A stretch of DNA of 16,555 bases, taken from contig JAPTJF010000746.1 of the NCBI GenBank assembly GCA_029339195.1, positions 1 through 16,555 on the forward strand. The letters run 5' to 3'. Within the stretch, counting starts at the first letter, position 1; each line of letters starts with the position of its first letter. This DNA comes from Micractinium sp. NFX-FRZ (lineage: Eukaryota > Chlorophyta > Trebouxiophyceae > Chlorellales > Chlorellaceae). The notes below the pieces were generated by a model, which was not told the DNA's origin, searched no databases, and saw only the letters and a list, made by a program, of their open reading frames with translations. Positions 9,201-16,555 of the stretch are shown in pieces. Made by a program: the position numbers and the translations under genes.

Positions 9201-12200
9201 GGCCCAGGCCGCACTGCAGTCTGAGATTGAGGTCCTGCGGCAGCAGCGCGCGGCGGCGGATGCGGCGCAGCAGCAGCTGGAGCAGGAGGTGCGGTGGGCA
9301 GGGGGCTGGTGTGTATGTAAAGGGGGGAGTGGCATGGAGCACCAGCTACCTGGGGGGCAGGGCTAGGCAGCGCAGGCGTCTGATAATGTGGGGTTGCCTG
9401 CCTTCCAACTGAGCTTTGAGGCACGCCAGCGAGCTGCAGCATGCTGCGCCCCTGCTGCCTGCCCGAGCAGTCTCTCCCTCAACCTGGGCCACCCCGCTTT
9501 TGCTGGCCCCCCCTTGCAGGTGCGCGACCTGCAGCAGCAGGTGAAGAGCAAGCGGGAGCACCTGGAGGGGGTGATCGCAGACACACAGGTAGGCCTGGCT
9601 TGCACAGTCAGGGCGAGCGGAGGTGGGCTGCTTGACAGCAGGATGCAGGGGAGGGCGGGGGAGCACCTGGAGGGGGTGGTTGCAGACGGTAGGCCCGCTT
9701 GACAGAGCAGGGTAGACGGAGGCGGGCTCCTTGACGGCAGAGGCAGGGCGGGGCAGTGGGGGACCTGGAGGGGGCGCTCCATGTGAGGAGCTAATGTTTG
9801 ACTTCATAGCACCCAGTATGAACGGGTCGCCCCCCCTGCAGAACGGTGCACTTCGATCCTATCGTAGTATGTGTATGGATGCACGCATTGATGTGACAAC
9901 CCACCCACATGCAATGTGTGCCTGCAGAAGAAGGACGCCGAGAACGCCAAGCTGTGGGAGCAGGCCAAGGTGGTGAGTCCCGCTCCTGCCCTTGCCATGA
10001 GCCCTCGCCATGCCCCTGGCCTGCGCTGCGCTATGCTGCGCTGCTGCTGCCTTTGCTGCAAAATGCATGCCGTCACAGCTGCGCCACCTGCCTCGTCTGC
10101 CCCGGCGATCCTGCCTTGCCCTGCTCCCTGCTGCTGCCCACCCCCACCTCCTCTGCCACTGCGCCCACCCTACAACCCCGCCCTCATCTCCCCGCCTTCC
10201 CGCAGGCCGTGGACGAGCATGTGCGAGAGCTGGCTGCCAAGGACGCCGCCCTGGCCAGCCTACAGGCGGAGGCAGCGGCGTCGGAGGCAGTGATGGCGCG
10301 GGAGCTGGAGGGTCTGCGGCAGGCCATGGCGGCAGAGGTGGCGGCGCTTCAGGCGGCGCTAGTGGCGCAGCAGGCGGCGGTGGCGGCGGCTCAGGAGGAG
10401 CGGCAAGCGGCGGCGGCGGCAGCGCAGGAGGAGCGGCAGGCGGCAGAGGCGGCGGCGAGGGAGAAGGAGGCACACCTGCAGGCGCGGGTGAGCCGTGCTG
10501 CCCTGGGATGGGAAGGTACCCGGCCTGCCCAGAGGTTCAGTGCTAACACACACTTCGGGCCATTCCCTGGTTGGTTGGTCCTTGTCTGCTCAGTTCACCT
10601 GCTTGCCGCCTGGCTCTTTCACCTCCTGCCTGCGCAATGCCTGCCTGCCCTGTTCCCAGCCTCACTCCCTGGCCCTTGGCCTGCTCTGCCCTGCCCGGCC
10701 CAGGCCATCAAACAACCCTCCTGGCCCCCCCCGGCCCCCGTCCCTCCCCACAGGTGGTGGCGCTGAGCAGCCGCACCGAGCGGCTGGAGGCAGACCTGCG
10801 GGCAGCCGCCAGCCGTGAGCAGCAGCTGCAGGAGGAGGTGCAGGCGGCCAAGCGGGCGGCAACAGCGCTGCAGCGCTCACCCTCCAGGCTGAGCGGAAGT
10901 GAGTGGGCGGGCGTGCGGGTGTGCAGACGGGGGGCGCGCTGACAGTATGAGGCAGGCTGGCAGAGGTCAGGTGGCGGCGTATGCGGCACTGGCCCCTCGC
11001 GGCTGCTTCCAGAGAGTGCATCTGGTACCCTCCCTGCTCCCTTGGCCCTGTTCTCGCCCCCACTCGCCTCGACTCCTTCCCCCCCTCCTTCCCCCCCTGC
11101 AGCTGTCTCCCCTGCCACCCGCACGCTGTCAGAGCAGTTTGAGGCTGCCGCCGTCCCTGCTGCACCCCCCACCGCCAGCCTCAGCATGAAGCGGGCAGCA
11201 GCTGTGGACGTGCTGCGTGCCGCGGCAGTTGAGCACCGGCTGCAGATGGTGACCGTGCCACTTGGGCCCGCAGGCGTGGCTCTGCGCATCCCGCTGGCCT
11301 CCTGGCTGCTGTGCGAGAGCCTCATCTGCTGGGCCAGCAGCTGGAACCAGTCAGGCAAGTGGGACGATGCACTGCCGGGGTGTCTGCATGGCGTAGATGG
11401 ACATGGTTGCAGGGTGTGAAGTGCATTCCTGCTATGGTGCACGGCCGCACGCCATCATCGCTTGTGCACCCACATGAGGCATTTGCCAAACACAGACGCT
11501 GTTTGTTGCACCGACCCCTGCCCCGCCCTACCCCGCTCCCCTGTTGCTGCAGAGATTGACGCTGCGGCCGACACCCTGCAGCGCGCAATTGTGGATGTGG
11601 CCAGCGGTGGCGGCTTGCACAGCCAGGTAAGAATGCAGCTGAAGGGGCATTGGGGCCAGGCGTGAGTCATTAGGGCATTGTTGACTATCCTCTCCCGCAT
11701 GTATTCGCCATTATGGAAGAGCTTAATACAGTATGCATTGCTTTGATCAAACCTGTAGGCCTACTGGCTGGCCTGTTCCCTGGCGGCGGGCGGCCTGCTC
11801 AAGTACCGCACCATTGGGCGGCCCGAGGGCAGCCACCTGCTGCGCCTGGGTGAGCAAGGCCGGGAATGGGGGCGGGAAGCCAGCGGGGTGCATGCTGGGC
11901 CCTCCCGAGCCGCCTGCAGGGGGGCGTTTGTTTCTCTCATTCCTGCCCTGCCTCACAATACCCCTGCCTACTGGCGCTTGATGCTTACTTGCCCCTGCCC
12001 GCTCTCCCGCCCGCCCCCCCGCAGGCACCTCCCTCATCCAGTGCAACTCGGTGCTGGAGGCCCTGGGCGACAGCATCTCCGACATGCTGCCCGTCAACGT
12101 GGCGGTGAGTGGGTCGAAGCGAGCAGGGACACGTGTCTGGCCACTTCACTCGTACGCTTGGCCATGGGTGCTACCTGGCACAAGAGCACAGCTGCAGCTC

Positions 12201-13445
12201 GTATCCCCTGCCGCTTTCGTTGAGCCTCCCGGTCCCCCTTCAACCTTCCTGCCTGCCTGGCAGGTGCTGCTGTCGGAGGATGCCAAGCGCTCTGCGCGTC
12301 GGCGCGGCAGCCACGCCCCCCTGCCGGGCATGGAGAGCCCCGCGCGCGACGGCAGCCCCTGGAAGGTGGGCTCCCAACGTCGGCAGGGGCGGGCAGGCAG
12401 GCAGCGCCAGGCCGCAGGATGGCGTGCAAGCCTGGGGCTCTGCGTGCTTTGCCTCTGCCAGCCTGCCGCTCATCCTGCCCATTCTCGCGCCTGGCCCATG
12501 TCCTTGAGGCTTCCCACATGTGCCCATCTCTCGACAAGGCGCTCGCTGTCAACATGCCTGAACCCCCCCAACACCCCCACAGGCGCTGGTGGGCGGCATC
12601 AGCAATGTGCTGGATGTGCTGCGGTCCGAGGGTGTGCCGCCACCCACTGTGCGCGCCGTAGCCTGGTCCTGCCTGCGGTGAGCAAGCAAGCATGCATGTA
12701 GCCATGCACCAGTTGCTTGTGCACCTTCGGGCTACAGCAGGGCATCGAGTTGGTCGTTCGCTGCTTTGCCGAGTTGCTGCCACCAGCTCGGCCTGCTCTC
12801 GCACTGTGCCGCCTGCACCATCCCACTGTCCCCCACCCCACGTGCGGCTTCATGACAGAGCCAAGGTGCCCGCTCACCCTCGCCCTGAGCACTTGTGTCG
12901 ACTTCAACCTTATCACCCGTGCCCGTACTCCCATCTCCTGTGCAGCTACATCGACGCCGAGCTGCTCAACGCCCTGCTGCTGCGCCGTGACTGCTGCTCT
13001 GTGTCGGCGGCCAAGGTGGGTGGGAGGCCTACTGAGGCGGGCTATGTGGTATGCAGGTGTGCACAGGAGTTGGTGTCAAAAAGGCGTGCTGTTTCTGTGC
13101 TGGATAGCCACATCTGCCGGCAACGACTTGCCTGCTCCCTCTTGGGCCTCTTGCGCTGTTCAACAAGTTAAGCAAGTTGACGTGGCTAACGTCCCTGCCT
13201 ACCACTGTTGCTCCACTGTGCAGGCGCTGCAAGCCGGGCTGGTGGAGCTGCGCAGCTGGGTGTCGTTTGAAGGGGGCGAGTGGTGCTGCAGCGCTGAGGA
13301 GGCTGAGGGCGCGATGGAGCGCATCACACAGGCAGCACGCTACCTGGTGCAGGTAGGGAGGGCATGCGTGGTTGTGTGCGCATGTTGGCAGTGTGGGTGG
13401 AGTGGCTGAGGCGCGCGTGTGTGTGGTGTGGTGCGGTGGTGGTTT

Positions 13446-13514
<69 letters not shown>

Positions 13515-15393
13515 GGGGGTGGTGGTGCGGGGTGGGTGGGTGGATGGGGGGTGCGAGGGGCGGGCGCACGCTCATGGTGGGCCAGATGAGGCTGAATGCC
13601 CATCAAGAGGCGGAAGCGGCCAGGGACATGCATGACTCATTGCTTAGTTCTGCGCTTGCCCGGATGAAACCATTGAATATGCACTGGTTGTGGGTCCCTC
13701 TCTCCCCTTGCTAGGGTAAGGACGACTGCGTGCGCAAGGCGTACCGGGGGGTGGACATCACTGCTGACCTCATACGCTCATACCCTGCGCTCAGCCTGCA
13801 ACAGGTGCGCCAGCCCTTTTGCTGGCATCCTCGTTTGTGACGCTGCACTTGTGGCGCACCTTTGCTCATGGCGCTGCCGTGCGTGCCGCCACGCATGTAG
13901 CGCTACACTGCCTCCCTGAGTAGGGGGAGGCAGGCAAGCCGTTGGGGTGCCGGCATTGTTGCAGGCTGTAGGCAAGCGAGTACAGCCCTCTAGTGATCCA
14001 GCACACTCGCAGAGAGTGAGGCTATCTGACCTGGCCTCTCGCCCCCTCCACCCCTCCTACCCGGCAGGTCTACAAGTTGACCGAGCACCAGCATGACGAC
14101 TGGATCGTGGGTAAGTGGGGGTGCAACAAGGTAATGTGCCATGCCTAACTGGGGTGCCTGGCTGTATAGAGTGTTCGCCACCCACAAATGTTATTGACCG
14201 GGGTTGAGGTGGGTACGGCGGTACGTCTGCCTTGCACGCCTGCTGGTTTCTCACCGTGCCGCCGCATGCATACGTACCCCACCCACATTCGGTGTTGCTC
14301 TGCAGCTGGCAGCAGCCGCGAGAGCATGGCGCTGCTTGAGACGCTGCAACGCTTGATGGCGGCCGCAGCGCAGAGCGGCGATGAGGTGGCAGCTTCCTTT
14401 GCGGAGGACGACTTGCTGGTGGGCTGATGGGGAGAGGGAGCGTGTTTGTGAACATGTACCACTTTCTCACTGCGGTGGACTTTCAACAGCATTGGGTGCG
14501 GTGGGGGTGGGGAACGAATGCTAAGCTGTGTATGCGGGGGCTGGGTGTATTGTGTGGCGTGTGCAACCAAAGAATATGGGTTTGGTAGTTTTTTCCTTTT
14601 GAGGGTTTACAGTAATATTTCCGCAAACCAAGTGCGACACGTGCCGAAGGCCATGCCGCATGCATTGCTTGCGCCCTTTGTCCCGATGACGGACCCCAAA
14701 ATAATGATTGCTAAACCCATTGTTTCCATCCGGCCACTTTGCGTTGATGTCTCACTTCTCTTTTCTGCCCCGTGCATGCACACGTACCTACCCACGCACA
14801 CGCAGGCGGAACCACGTGAGGCCTTCGCTTTGGCTCCACGTGCTCTCACTGATGGAGCGCGGAACTTTGTGTCGCCGCCCGCGCCGCTCTGCGTGACAGT
14901 GGGCGGCGCCACACCGCAACGTCCCGTCGCACCGCAGGCACCAATGAGCACTCCTGCAACACGTGAGAGAGGATGCATGTTGTGGCTCTTCACTGATAGT
15001 TGGTTTTGCAGCAGTTTGCATACGCCTAGGCCGGTTTATTAGCAACTCGTCCAACAGGTAAAACCGGCGTGTTGTGTTGCGTGTTGCGTGTTGCGTGCAC
15101 ATCTCATGACTGCCACCTTTGCTGCCCCGTTACCGTGCTCTGTAGCCAACCCAGGAGCCAGCCCTTTGCGCCATGGAGCGCTCTCGGCAGCGCCACGGCT
15201 ACCCAACGGGAGCCTGCCTGCGTCGGCTGCGGCCTCCCCAGGGGCTTCCGGATCTGTTGGTGCTGCCGCGGCAGTGACCACGCTGTCCCAAGGCGCTTTG
15301 CTTGACAGCATTGGGCAAGCGTGCTTGGCTGCCGGGCTACCTCGGGAGCTGGAGGGGCACTCCGAGTTTGACTTCCTGGCACCCAAGGATTGA
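272..15393 (+). CDS. Class XI unconventional myosin heavy chain (5' end missing, 41 exons visible)
   Basis: Actin-based ATP-driven motor with the plant/algal class XI layout: motor, IQ neck, coiled coil, globular tail. The exons I assign are 272-436, 670-745, 904-979, 1198-1293, 1475-1561, 1819-1874, 2136-2196, 2635-2786, 3167-3265, 3452-3508, 3764-3858, 4134-4213, 4472-4550, 4696-4836, 5121-5306, 5814-5917, 6248-6357, 6613-6809, 7205-7309, 7598-7836, 8004-8069, 8334-8445, 8658-8807, 9043-9288, 9520-9588, 9928-9972, 10206-10487, 10754-10898, 11103-11354, 11553-11626, 11759-11849, 12025-12104, 12264-12365, 12583-12677, 12946-13015, 13224-13352, 13715-13804, 14068-14110, 14306-14418, 14806-14962, 15146-15393. 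All junction phases agree and the chain is 4,920 nt with its stop at 15391-15393. Land-plant myosin XI proteins are about 1,500 residues; this one would be near 1,800 with its missing N-terminus. Class VIII is unlikely because a DIL tail is present. A few boundaries are ambiguous; for example exon 26 could end at 9969 instead of 9972. In plants such myosins carry organelles along actin. That role here is inferred. Confidence 0.95.
904..3265 (+). other. Motor domain: upper 50K region (exons 3-9)
   Basis: These exons read as canonical upper 50-kDa myosin sequence. In order they contain [53 protein letters not shown], the ARLLGVS helix, then [20 protein letters not shown] glutamate encoded at 2759-2761 lies 16 residues before the D of DALAK. 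That is the position described by the TEDS rule, so this motor probably does not need heavy-chain phosphorylation there (inference). No insertion or lost core motif is seen. The exon 7-8 junction carries the short NNN/SDEAG surface loop and is interrupted by the intron that holds the long inverted repeat. Confidence 0.93.
2221..2490. repeat. Long intronic inverted repeat (hairpin of about 270 bp)
   Basis: The arm at 2237-2320 is the reverse complement of 2394-2477. The 84 positions differ at five, two of which would be G-U wobbles in RNA. Pairing continues inward with a few mismatches (2322-2337 against 2377-2392). It ends in a 7-bp helix, GGCCAGG (2350-2356) with CCTGGCC (2366-2372), closing a 9-nt loop. 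Weaker similarity extends outward to 2221 and 2490. The element lies inside the intron 2197-2634, well clear of both splice sites. No transposase or clear target-site duplication is visible. It could be a foldback or MITE-like repeat, or a precursor of small RNAs. Confidence 0.92.
3452..4836 (+). other. Motor domain: switch II, relay helix and lower 50K (exons 10-14)
   Basis: Exon 10 ends with IGILDIYG and exon 11 continues [19 protein letters not shown]. This is the DIYGFE switch II motif followed by the relay helix. Exon 11 goes on with [13 protein letters not shown]. Exon 12 gives [13 protein letters not shown] and [16 protein letters not shown], and exon 13 gives [18 protein letters not shown]. 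Exon 14 encodes the lower 50K region with [18 protein letters not shown]. All are strongly conserved across myosins and all residues expected to contact nucleotide are present. Exon 10 (57 nt) also carries a short Gly/Arg-rich surface loop, [12 protein letters not shown], just before the switch II strand. Confidence 0.95.
3711..3750 (+). repeat. 20-bp tandem duplication near a splice acceptor
   Basis: TGGGTCTCATCACCGCTGCC (3711-3730) is repeated at 3731-3750 with one difference. It lies in the intron 3509-3763, just before the acceptor of the relay-helix exon. It probably reflects simple replication slippage. Confidence 0.9.
6091..6139 (+). repeat. Degraded copy of the exon 17 acceptor region
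   Basis: In the intron 5918-6247 a second acceptor-like site, CCCTGCAG at 6122-6129, is followed by CTGTGATGAAGCTC. The true exon 17 start at 6248 reads CTGCGTGAAGCCC after the same CCCTGCAG. The upstream pyrimidine regions also resemble each other (CCAACC, then GCCA, then CCACC). The two copies are offset by 118 nt and separated by the C tract. The copy has one extra base, so it would not keep the motor frame. Confidence 0.65.
6176..6209 (+). repeat. Poly-C tract of 34 nt
   Basis: Thirty-four uninterrupted C residues lie in the intron before exon 17, 38 nt upstream of its acceptor. The tract could serve as an extreme pyrimidine tract and would be a hotspot for length variation. On the minus strand it is a G34 run capable of G-quadruplex formation. 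Confidence 0.95.
6613..7309 (+). other. Motor domain: converter (exons 18-19)
   Basis: Exon 18 begins [20 protein letters not shown], the start of the converter. It then contains about 30-40 residues rich in Ser, Gly, Arg and Ala, around [14 protein letters not shown], before [12 protein letters not shown]. Exon 19 closes the converter with [18 protein letters not shown] and [15 protein letters not shown], the usual lead into the first IQ helix. Land-plant myosin XI has a compact converter at this point, so the Ser/Gly-rich stretch is an insertion. The insertion is open in frame and lies wholly inside exon 18, so retained intron is not the explanation. Confidence 0.9.
7111..7153 (+). repeat. 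Degraded copy of the exon 19 start, 90 nt upstream
   Basis: GGTGGCTGAGCTGCCCCGCC, at 7113-7132, mirrors the true exon 19 start at 7203 (GGTGGCCGAGCTGTCCCGCC). The similarity continues through TCCTGTTTGCC. In the copy the acceptor dinucleotide is GG instead of AG (GCGG against GCAG), so it should not splice. It is best read as a partial tandem duplication of about 90 bp that has decayed. Confidence 0.8.
7598..8445 (+). other. Neck: about five IQ motifs (exons 20-22)
   Basis: The lever arm binds calmodulin-like light chains through IQ motifs. Exon 20 holds three: [40 protein letters not shown] and [20 protein letters not shown], with near 23-residue spacing. Exon 21 holds a fourth ([18 protein letters not shown]). 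Exon 22 opens with an Ala/Glu-rich helix ([15 protein letters not shown]) and then a weaker fifth, [15 protein letters not shown]. Myosin XI usually has five or six. The introns after exons 21 and 22 both appear to use GC donors. The fourth and fifth motifs are separated by more than the usual 23-25 residues, so the lever arm may be interrupted by a helical spacer. Confidence 0.9.
8070..8333 (+). other. GC-AG intron after exon 21
   Basis: The donor reads CTCAG|GCAAGC and the acceptor CCTGCAG|GGAC. Splicing here joins phase 2 to phase 2 and keeps the frame from the fourth IQ motif into exon 22. No nearby GT that I checked restores this phase; the GT at about 8119, for example, gives phase 0. 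The intron ends with five copies of TGCC before its acceptor. Confidence 0.75.
8446..8657 (+). other. GC-AG intron after exon 22
   Basis: The donor reads AAGCAG|GCAAGC, almost the textbook GC-donor consensus AG|GCAAGT. The acceptor is CCCTGCAG before exon 23. Phase is 0 on both sides. An alternative GT donor further in (CCTCCT|GTGAAA, about 8507) also keeps phase 0, but would add a hydrophobic, non-helical stretch between the last IQ motif and the coiled coil. I therefore prefer the GC site. Confidence 0.65.
9554..9784 (+). repeat. Three imperfect tandem copies of an exon 25 donor region
   Basis: The 3' end of exon 25 and its donor (GAGCACCTGGAGGGGGTG at 9556-9573, then GGTAGGC at 9588-9594) recur about 105 nt downstream. 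GAGCACCTGGAGGGGGTG is at 9661-9678, followed by GGTAGGC. A third, weaker copy of ACCTGGAGGGGG begins at 9763. Intervening motifs such as GGAGGTGGGCTGCTTGAC and GGAGGCGGGCTCCTTGAC also repeat. The first copy is coding and the others lie in the intron 9589-9927. Confidence 0.85.
10389..10454 (+). repeat. 33-bp in-frame duplication in the coiled coil
   Basis: Two adjacent 33-nt units in exon 27 encode [11 protein letters not shown] and [11 protein letters not shown]. The 11-residue period is a hendecad, which is compatible with a continuing coiled coil. It suggests local slippage in GCG/GCA-rich codons. Confidence 0.9.
11355..11552 (+). other. GC-AG intron after exon 29
   Basis: The donor is AACCAGTCAG|GCAAGT, a perfect match to the GC-donor consensus. 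The acceptor is TTGCTGCAG|AG. One base of exon 29 plus AG gives the Glu of EIDAAAD, so the globular tail reads through without a break. This is the clearest of the three GC-AG introns. Confidence 0.82.
13448..13513 (+). repeat. (GT)33 microsatellite in an intron
   Basis: Sixty-six bases of uninterrupted GT dinucleotide lie in the intron 13353-13714 of the globular tail region. Such tracts are length-variable and can adopt Z-DNA. Reading frames through it encode only artificial Cys-Val or Thr-His repeats. Confidence 0.98.
14806..15393 (+). other. C-terminal extension (exons 40-41)
   Basis: Exon 40 starts in phase 0 after an AG acceptor (CACGCAG) and ends with one extra base, which pairs in phase with exon 41 (acceptor CTCTGTAG). 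Together they encode about 134 residues rich in Ala, Pro, Ser and Gly, probably disordered. The end, [14 protein letters not shown], contains an acidic and aromatic tip that loosely resembles the very C-terminus of plant myosin XI proteins. The phase match and the open frame up to the stop at 15391-15393 support this ending. If the intron at 14419-14805 were not spliced, translation would stop after two more codons, at 14425-14427. Two C-terminal isoforms are therefore possible. Confidence 0.78.
15074..15094 (+). repeat. Three tandem GTGTTGC units
   Basis: GTGTTGC is repeated three times without change in the last intron of the gene (14963-15145). It is a minor local duplication. Confidence 0.85.
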
Positions 15394-15413
15394 TGACTGG
15401 AACTCTAACCGGC

Positions 15414-15418
15414 TGTAA
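15414..15418 (+). terminator. TGTAA polyadenylation signal, proximal
   Basis: TGTAA is the usual chlorophyte polyadenylation signal. This copy lies only about 20 nt after the stop, so it would give a very short UTR and may be a minor or unused site. Confidence 0.35.
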
Positions 15419-15707
15419 CGCCAAACATCGCCCACTAGTCAAGCACCGCGCTCTTGGAGACTCGTTCTATTGTGTTTCGCGTGTCTAGTTGGTGCTTTGC
15501 GTTTTGTGAACACCCTGGAGACGATGTGATATGTTTGATTTGTTGCAAGTTTGTTGTTGTTGTTGTTTGCTTTTTTTGACCCCCTTCCTCCCGAATCAAC
15601 ACGTCATGTTGGCCTGTCGTTGCAATTGCCCACGACCCGCGACTCACCTGGTTGCACCATGCAAGGCTGAATAATCGGACATTTACCCTAATGCCTGGGG
15701 GAATGTG

Positions 15708-15712
15708 TGTAA
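15708..15712 (+). terminator. TGTAA polyadenylation signal, distal
   Basis: A second TGTAA lies 315 nt after the stop, a spacing that gives a UTR of ordinary length for green algae. I consider it the more likely signal. Confidence 0.5.
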
Positions 15713-15725
15713 CGGGCGGCTCCTT

Positions 15726-16007
15726 TAAGGGGCTTTCCGTTTGCGGGGTGACCTGAGGCCTAAGAGTGTTACACCAAAGGCGGAGGGGCCATCCCAAGTG
15801 ACAGAGATATATGGGGGATGCATAGCATGCACAGCATAGCATGGGGTACTGTGGCAATAGGCACATGGAATAGAGGGATAACGCATGGTAAGTGTGGGGT
15901 ATATGAATTAATTATATAGGTCAGTATCAATCTCCCGTGACAACGTGCATCAAGCCAAAGGAACGCACATGGGTCTGCGCCGGTGTCCAGGTGAAGTTGG
16001 GAGCTGT
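15726..16007. other. Intergenic sequence without a recognisable gene
   Basis: The base composition is mixed, with some AT-rich spots such as ATATGAATTAATTATATAGG at 15900-15919. A 10-bp direct repeat GCATAGCATG sits at 15820 and 15834. No splice pattern, conserved protein or RNA gene is seen on either strand. Confidence 0.6.
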
Positions 16008-16011
16008 GACC

Positions 16012-16453
16012 CTGGCACGGACCCTCAAGTGGCACGCACCTTGGTACAGACGCTAGCACGGACGCTCACCTTGTGGAACGGACCCGCGCACTGACCCTGG
16101 CACGTCTGTTGGCACACAGCATAACACTGCTCTTGGCACGGACCCTAGCAATCACCCTGGCACGGACCTTCAAGTGGCACGCACGTTGGTACGGACGCTA
16201 GCACGGACGCTCACCCGGTGGAACGGACCCCAACACTGACCCTGGCACGTCAGGTGGCACACACCATAACACTGCTCTTGGCATTTACTCAAGCAATCAA
16301 CACTGGCACGGACCCTAAAGTGGCACGCACGTTGGTACGGACGCTAGCACGGATGCTCACCCGGTGGAACGGACCCCAACACTGACCCTGGCACGTCTGT
16401 TGGCACACACCATAGCACGGACCCTAGCAATCAACACTAGCACGGACCCTCAA
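16012..16453. repeat. Minisatellite with a unit of about 145 bp
   Basis: Units begin with CTGGCACGGACC at 16012, 16157 and 16303, and a shortened fourth starts at 16437 as CTAGCACGGACC. The spacings are 145, 146 and 134 nt. Shared blocks include AAGTGGCACGCAC, TTGGTAC, GACGCTAGCACGGA and CACTGACCCTGGCACGT. Shorter GGCACGGACC-like motifs recur inside each unit, so the unit itself probably arose from smaller repeats. A 14-bp sequence, AGGTGAAGTTGGGA, flanks the array at 15989 and again with one change at 16468. Confidence 0.92.
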
Positions 16454-16555
16454 TAGGGTAGGGTTTAAGGTGAACTTGGGACGGATTGGGCCGGACGTCT
16501 GGTCCACGCCCCCAGCAGCGTGCCTCTTGGCGCTGCTCCCCCCTCAAGTTGGTAT
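16454..16555. other. Flank of the minisatellite to the window end
   Basis: It contains TAGGGTAGGGTTTAAGG at 16454-16470, which loosely resembles the plant-type telomere repeat TTTAGGG. A small perfect hairpin, AGCAGCG with CGCTGCT (16514-16537), also lies here. No gene is seen. Confidence 0.5.

Larger units (their letters stand above)
8658..10898 (+). other. Coiled-coil tail segment (exons 23-28)
   Basis: Six exons encode a long helix rich in Ala, Glu, Gln, Leu and Arg, at visible residues about 814-1125, with heptad-like hydrophobic spacing, as in [20 protein letters not shown]. There are no prolines until the end of exon 28, where SPSRLSG breaks it. In class V and XI myosins this segment dimerises the heavy chain. 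Exon 27 (10206-10487) is extremely Ala-rich and has an 11-residue direct repeat. Exon 26 is only 45 nt. Exon 25 is 69 nt and its 3' edge is copied downstream inside the intron. The high alanine content could weaken dimerisation compared with plant proteins (inference). Confidence 0.88.
11103..14418 (+). other. Globular tail / DIL domain (exons 29-39)
   Basis: This is the cargo-binding tail of class V/XI myosins. Matching segments in order are: [19 protein letters not shown] (plant proteins have an equivalent leucine/tryptophan helix), [29 protein letters not shown] (equivalent to AYWLSN in plants), [38 protein letters not shown] (plant FINVQLFNSLLLRRECCS), [11 protein letters not shown], and [20 protein letters not shown]. 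Exon 39 ends in FAEDDLL, equivalent to the plant acidic stretch after the DIL fold. Exon 33 carries a basic and Ser/Pro-rich loop ([20 protein letters not shown]) at the place where plant tails also have a flexible loop. The family match is strong but the cargo cannot be read from sequence. Confidence 0.92.
15394..15725 (+). other. Probable 3' UTR of the myosin gene
   Basis: The region after the stop is less GC-rich than the gene and contains a T-rich stretch with TTGTTGTTGTTG around 15550. It has no splice-like pattern or conserved coding sequence. Its end is placed shortly after the second TGTAA motif. This gives a UTR of about 320-330 nt. The exact cleavage site cannot be seen. Confidence 0.6.

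Noticed and set aside
9859..10473. A proline-rich minus-strand frame
   Set aside because: The poly-proline is simply the complement of the alanine and GCG-rich codons in coiled-coil exon 27.
13372..13714. Cys-Val and Thr-His repeat peptides
   Set aside because: They come only from translating the (GT)33 microsatellite in an intron.

Overview
The window is a piece of GC-rich nuclear DNA from a green alga and is almost entirely one split gene on the + strand. The gene encodes a class XI (plant/algal, myosin V-like) unconventional myosin. I could chain 41 coding exons (272–15393) with matching splice phases and no internal stop, giving 4,920 nt, or 1,639 residues plus a stop. The 40 introns average about 255 nt. 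They tend to start G-rich and end C-rich, usually with CCTGCAG-type acceptors. The dense short introns, high GC, absence of bacterial signals and TGTAA polyadenylation motifs fit a chlorophyte. The intron style suggests a Chlorella-like trebouxiophyte, but that is inference.

Layout. Positions 1–75 are a pure G run at the window edge. Positions 76–271 are the end of an intron. The first visible exon begins just after the place where the myosin P-loop (Walker A) should be, so about 150 N-terminal residues and the promoter lie outside the window. Exons 1–19 (272–7309) encode the rest of the motor: loop 1, switch I, switch II/relay, loop 2, SH helices and converter. Exons 20–22 (7598–8445) encode about five IQ motifs. 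Exons 23–28 (8658–10898) encode an alanine-rich coiled coil. Exons 29–39 (11103–14418) encode the globular tail (DIL domain). Exons 40–41 (14806–15393) encode a disordered C-terminal extension ending in an acidic and aromatic tip. A 3' UTR of about 320 nt follows, with two TGTAA signals. The last 0.8 kb is non-coding and holds a ~145-bp minisatellite.

The most notable non-coding element is a ~270-bp, nearly perfect inverted repeat in the intron at 2197–2634, which would fold into a very long RNA hairpin. Other unusual points are three GC-AG introns, three places where an exon edge is copied in degraded form inside the adjacent intron, low-complexity insertions in loop 1 and the converter, a 34-nt poly-C tract and a 66-bp GT repeat.

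There is no second gene, tRNA, rRNA, CRISPR array or recognisable transposase. The longer reading frames on the minus strand run through myosin exons and GC-rich introns and look like composition artefacts.
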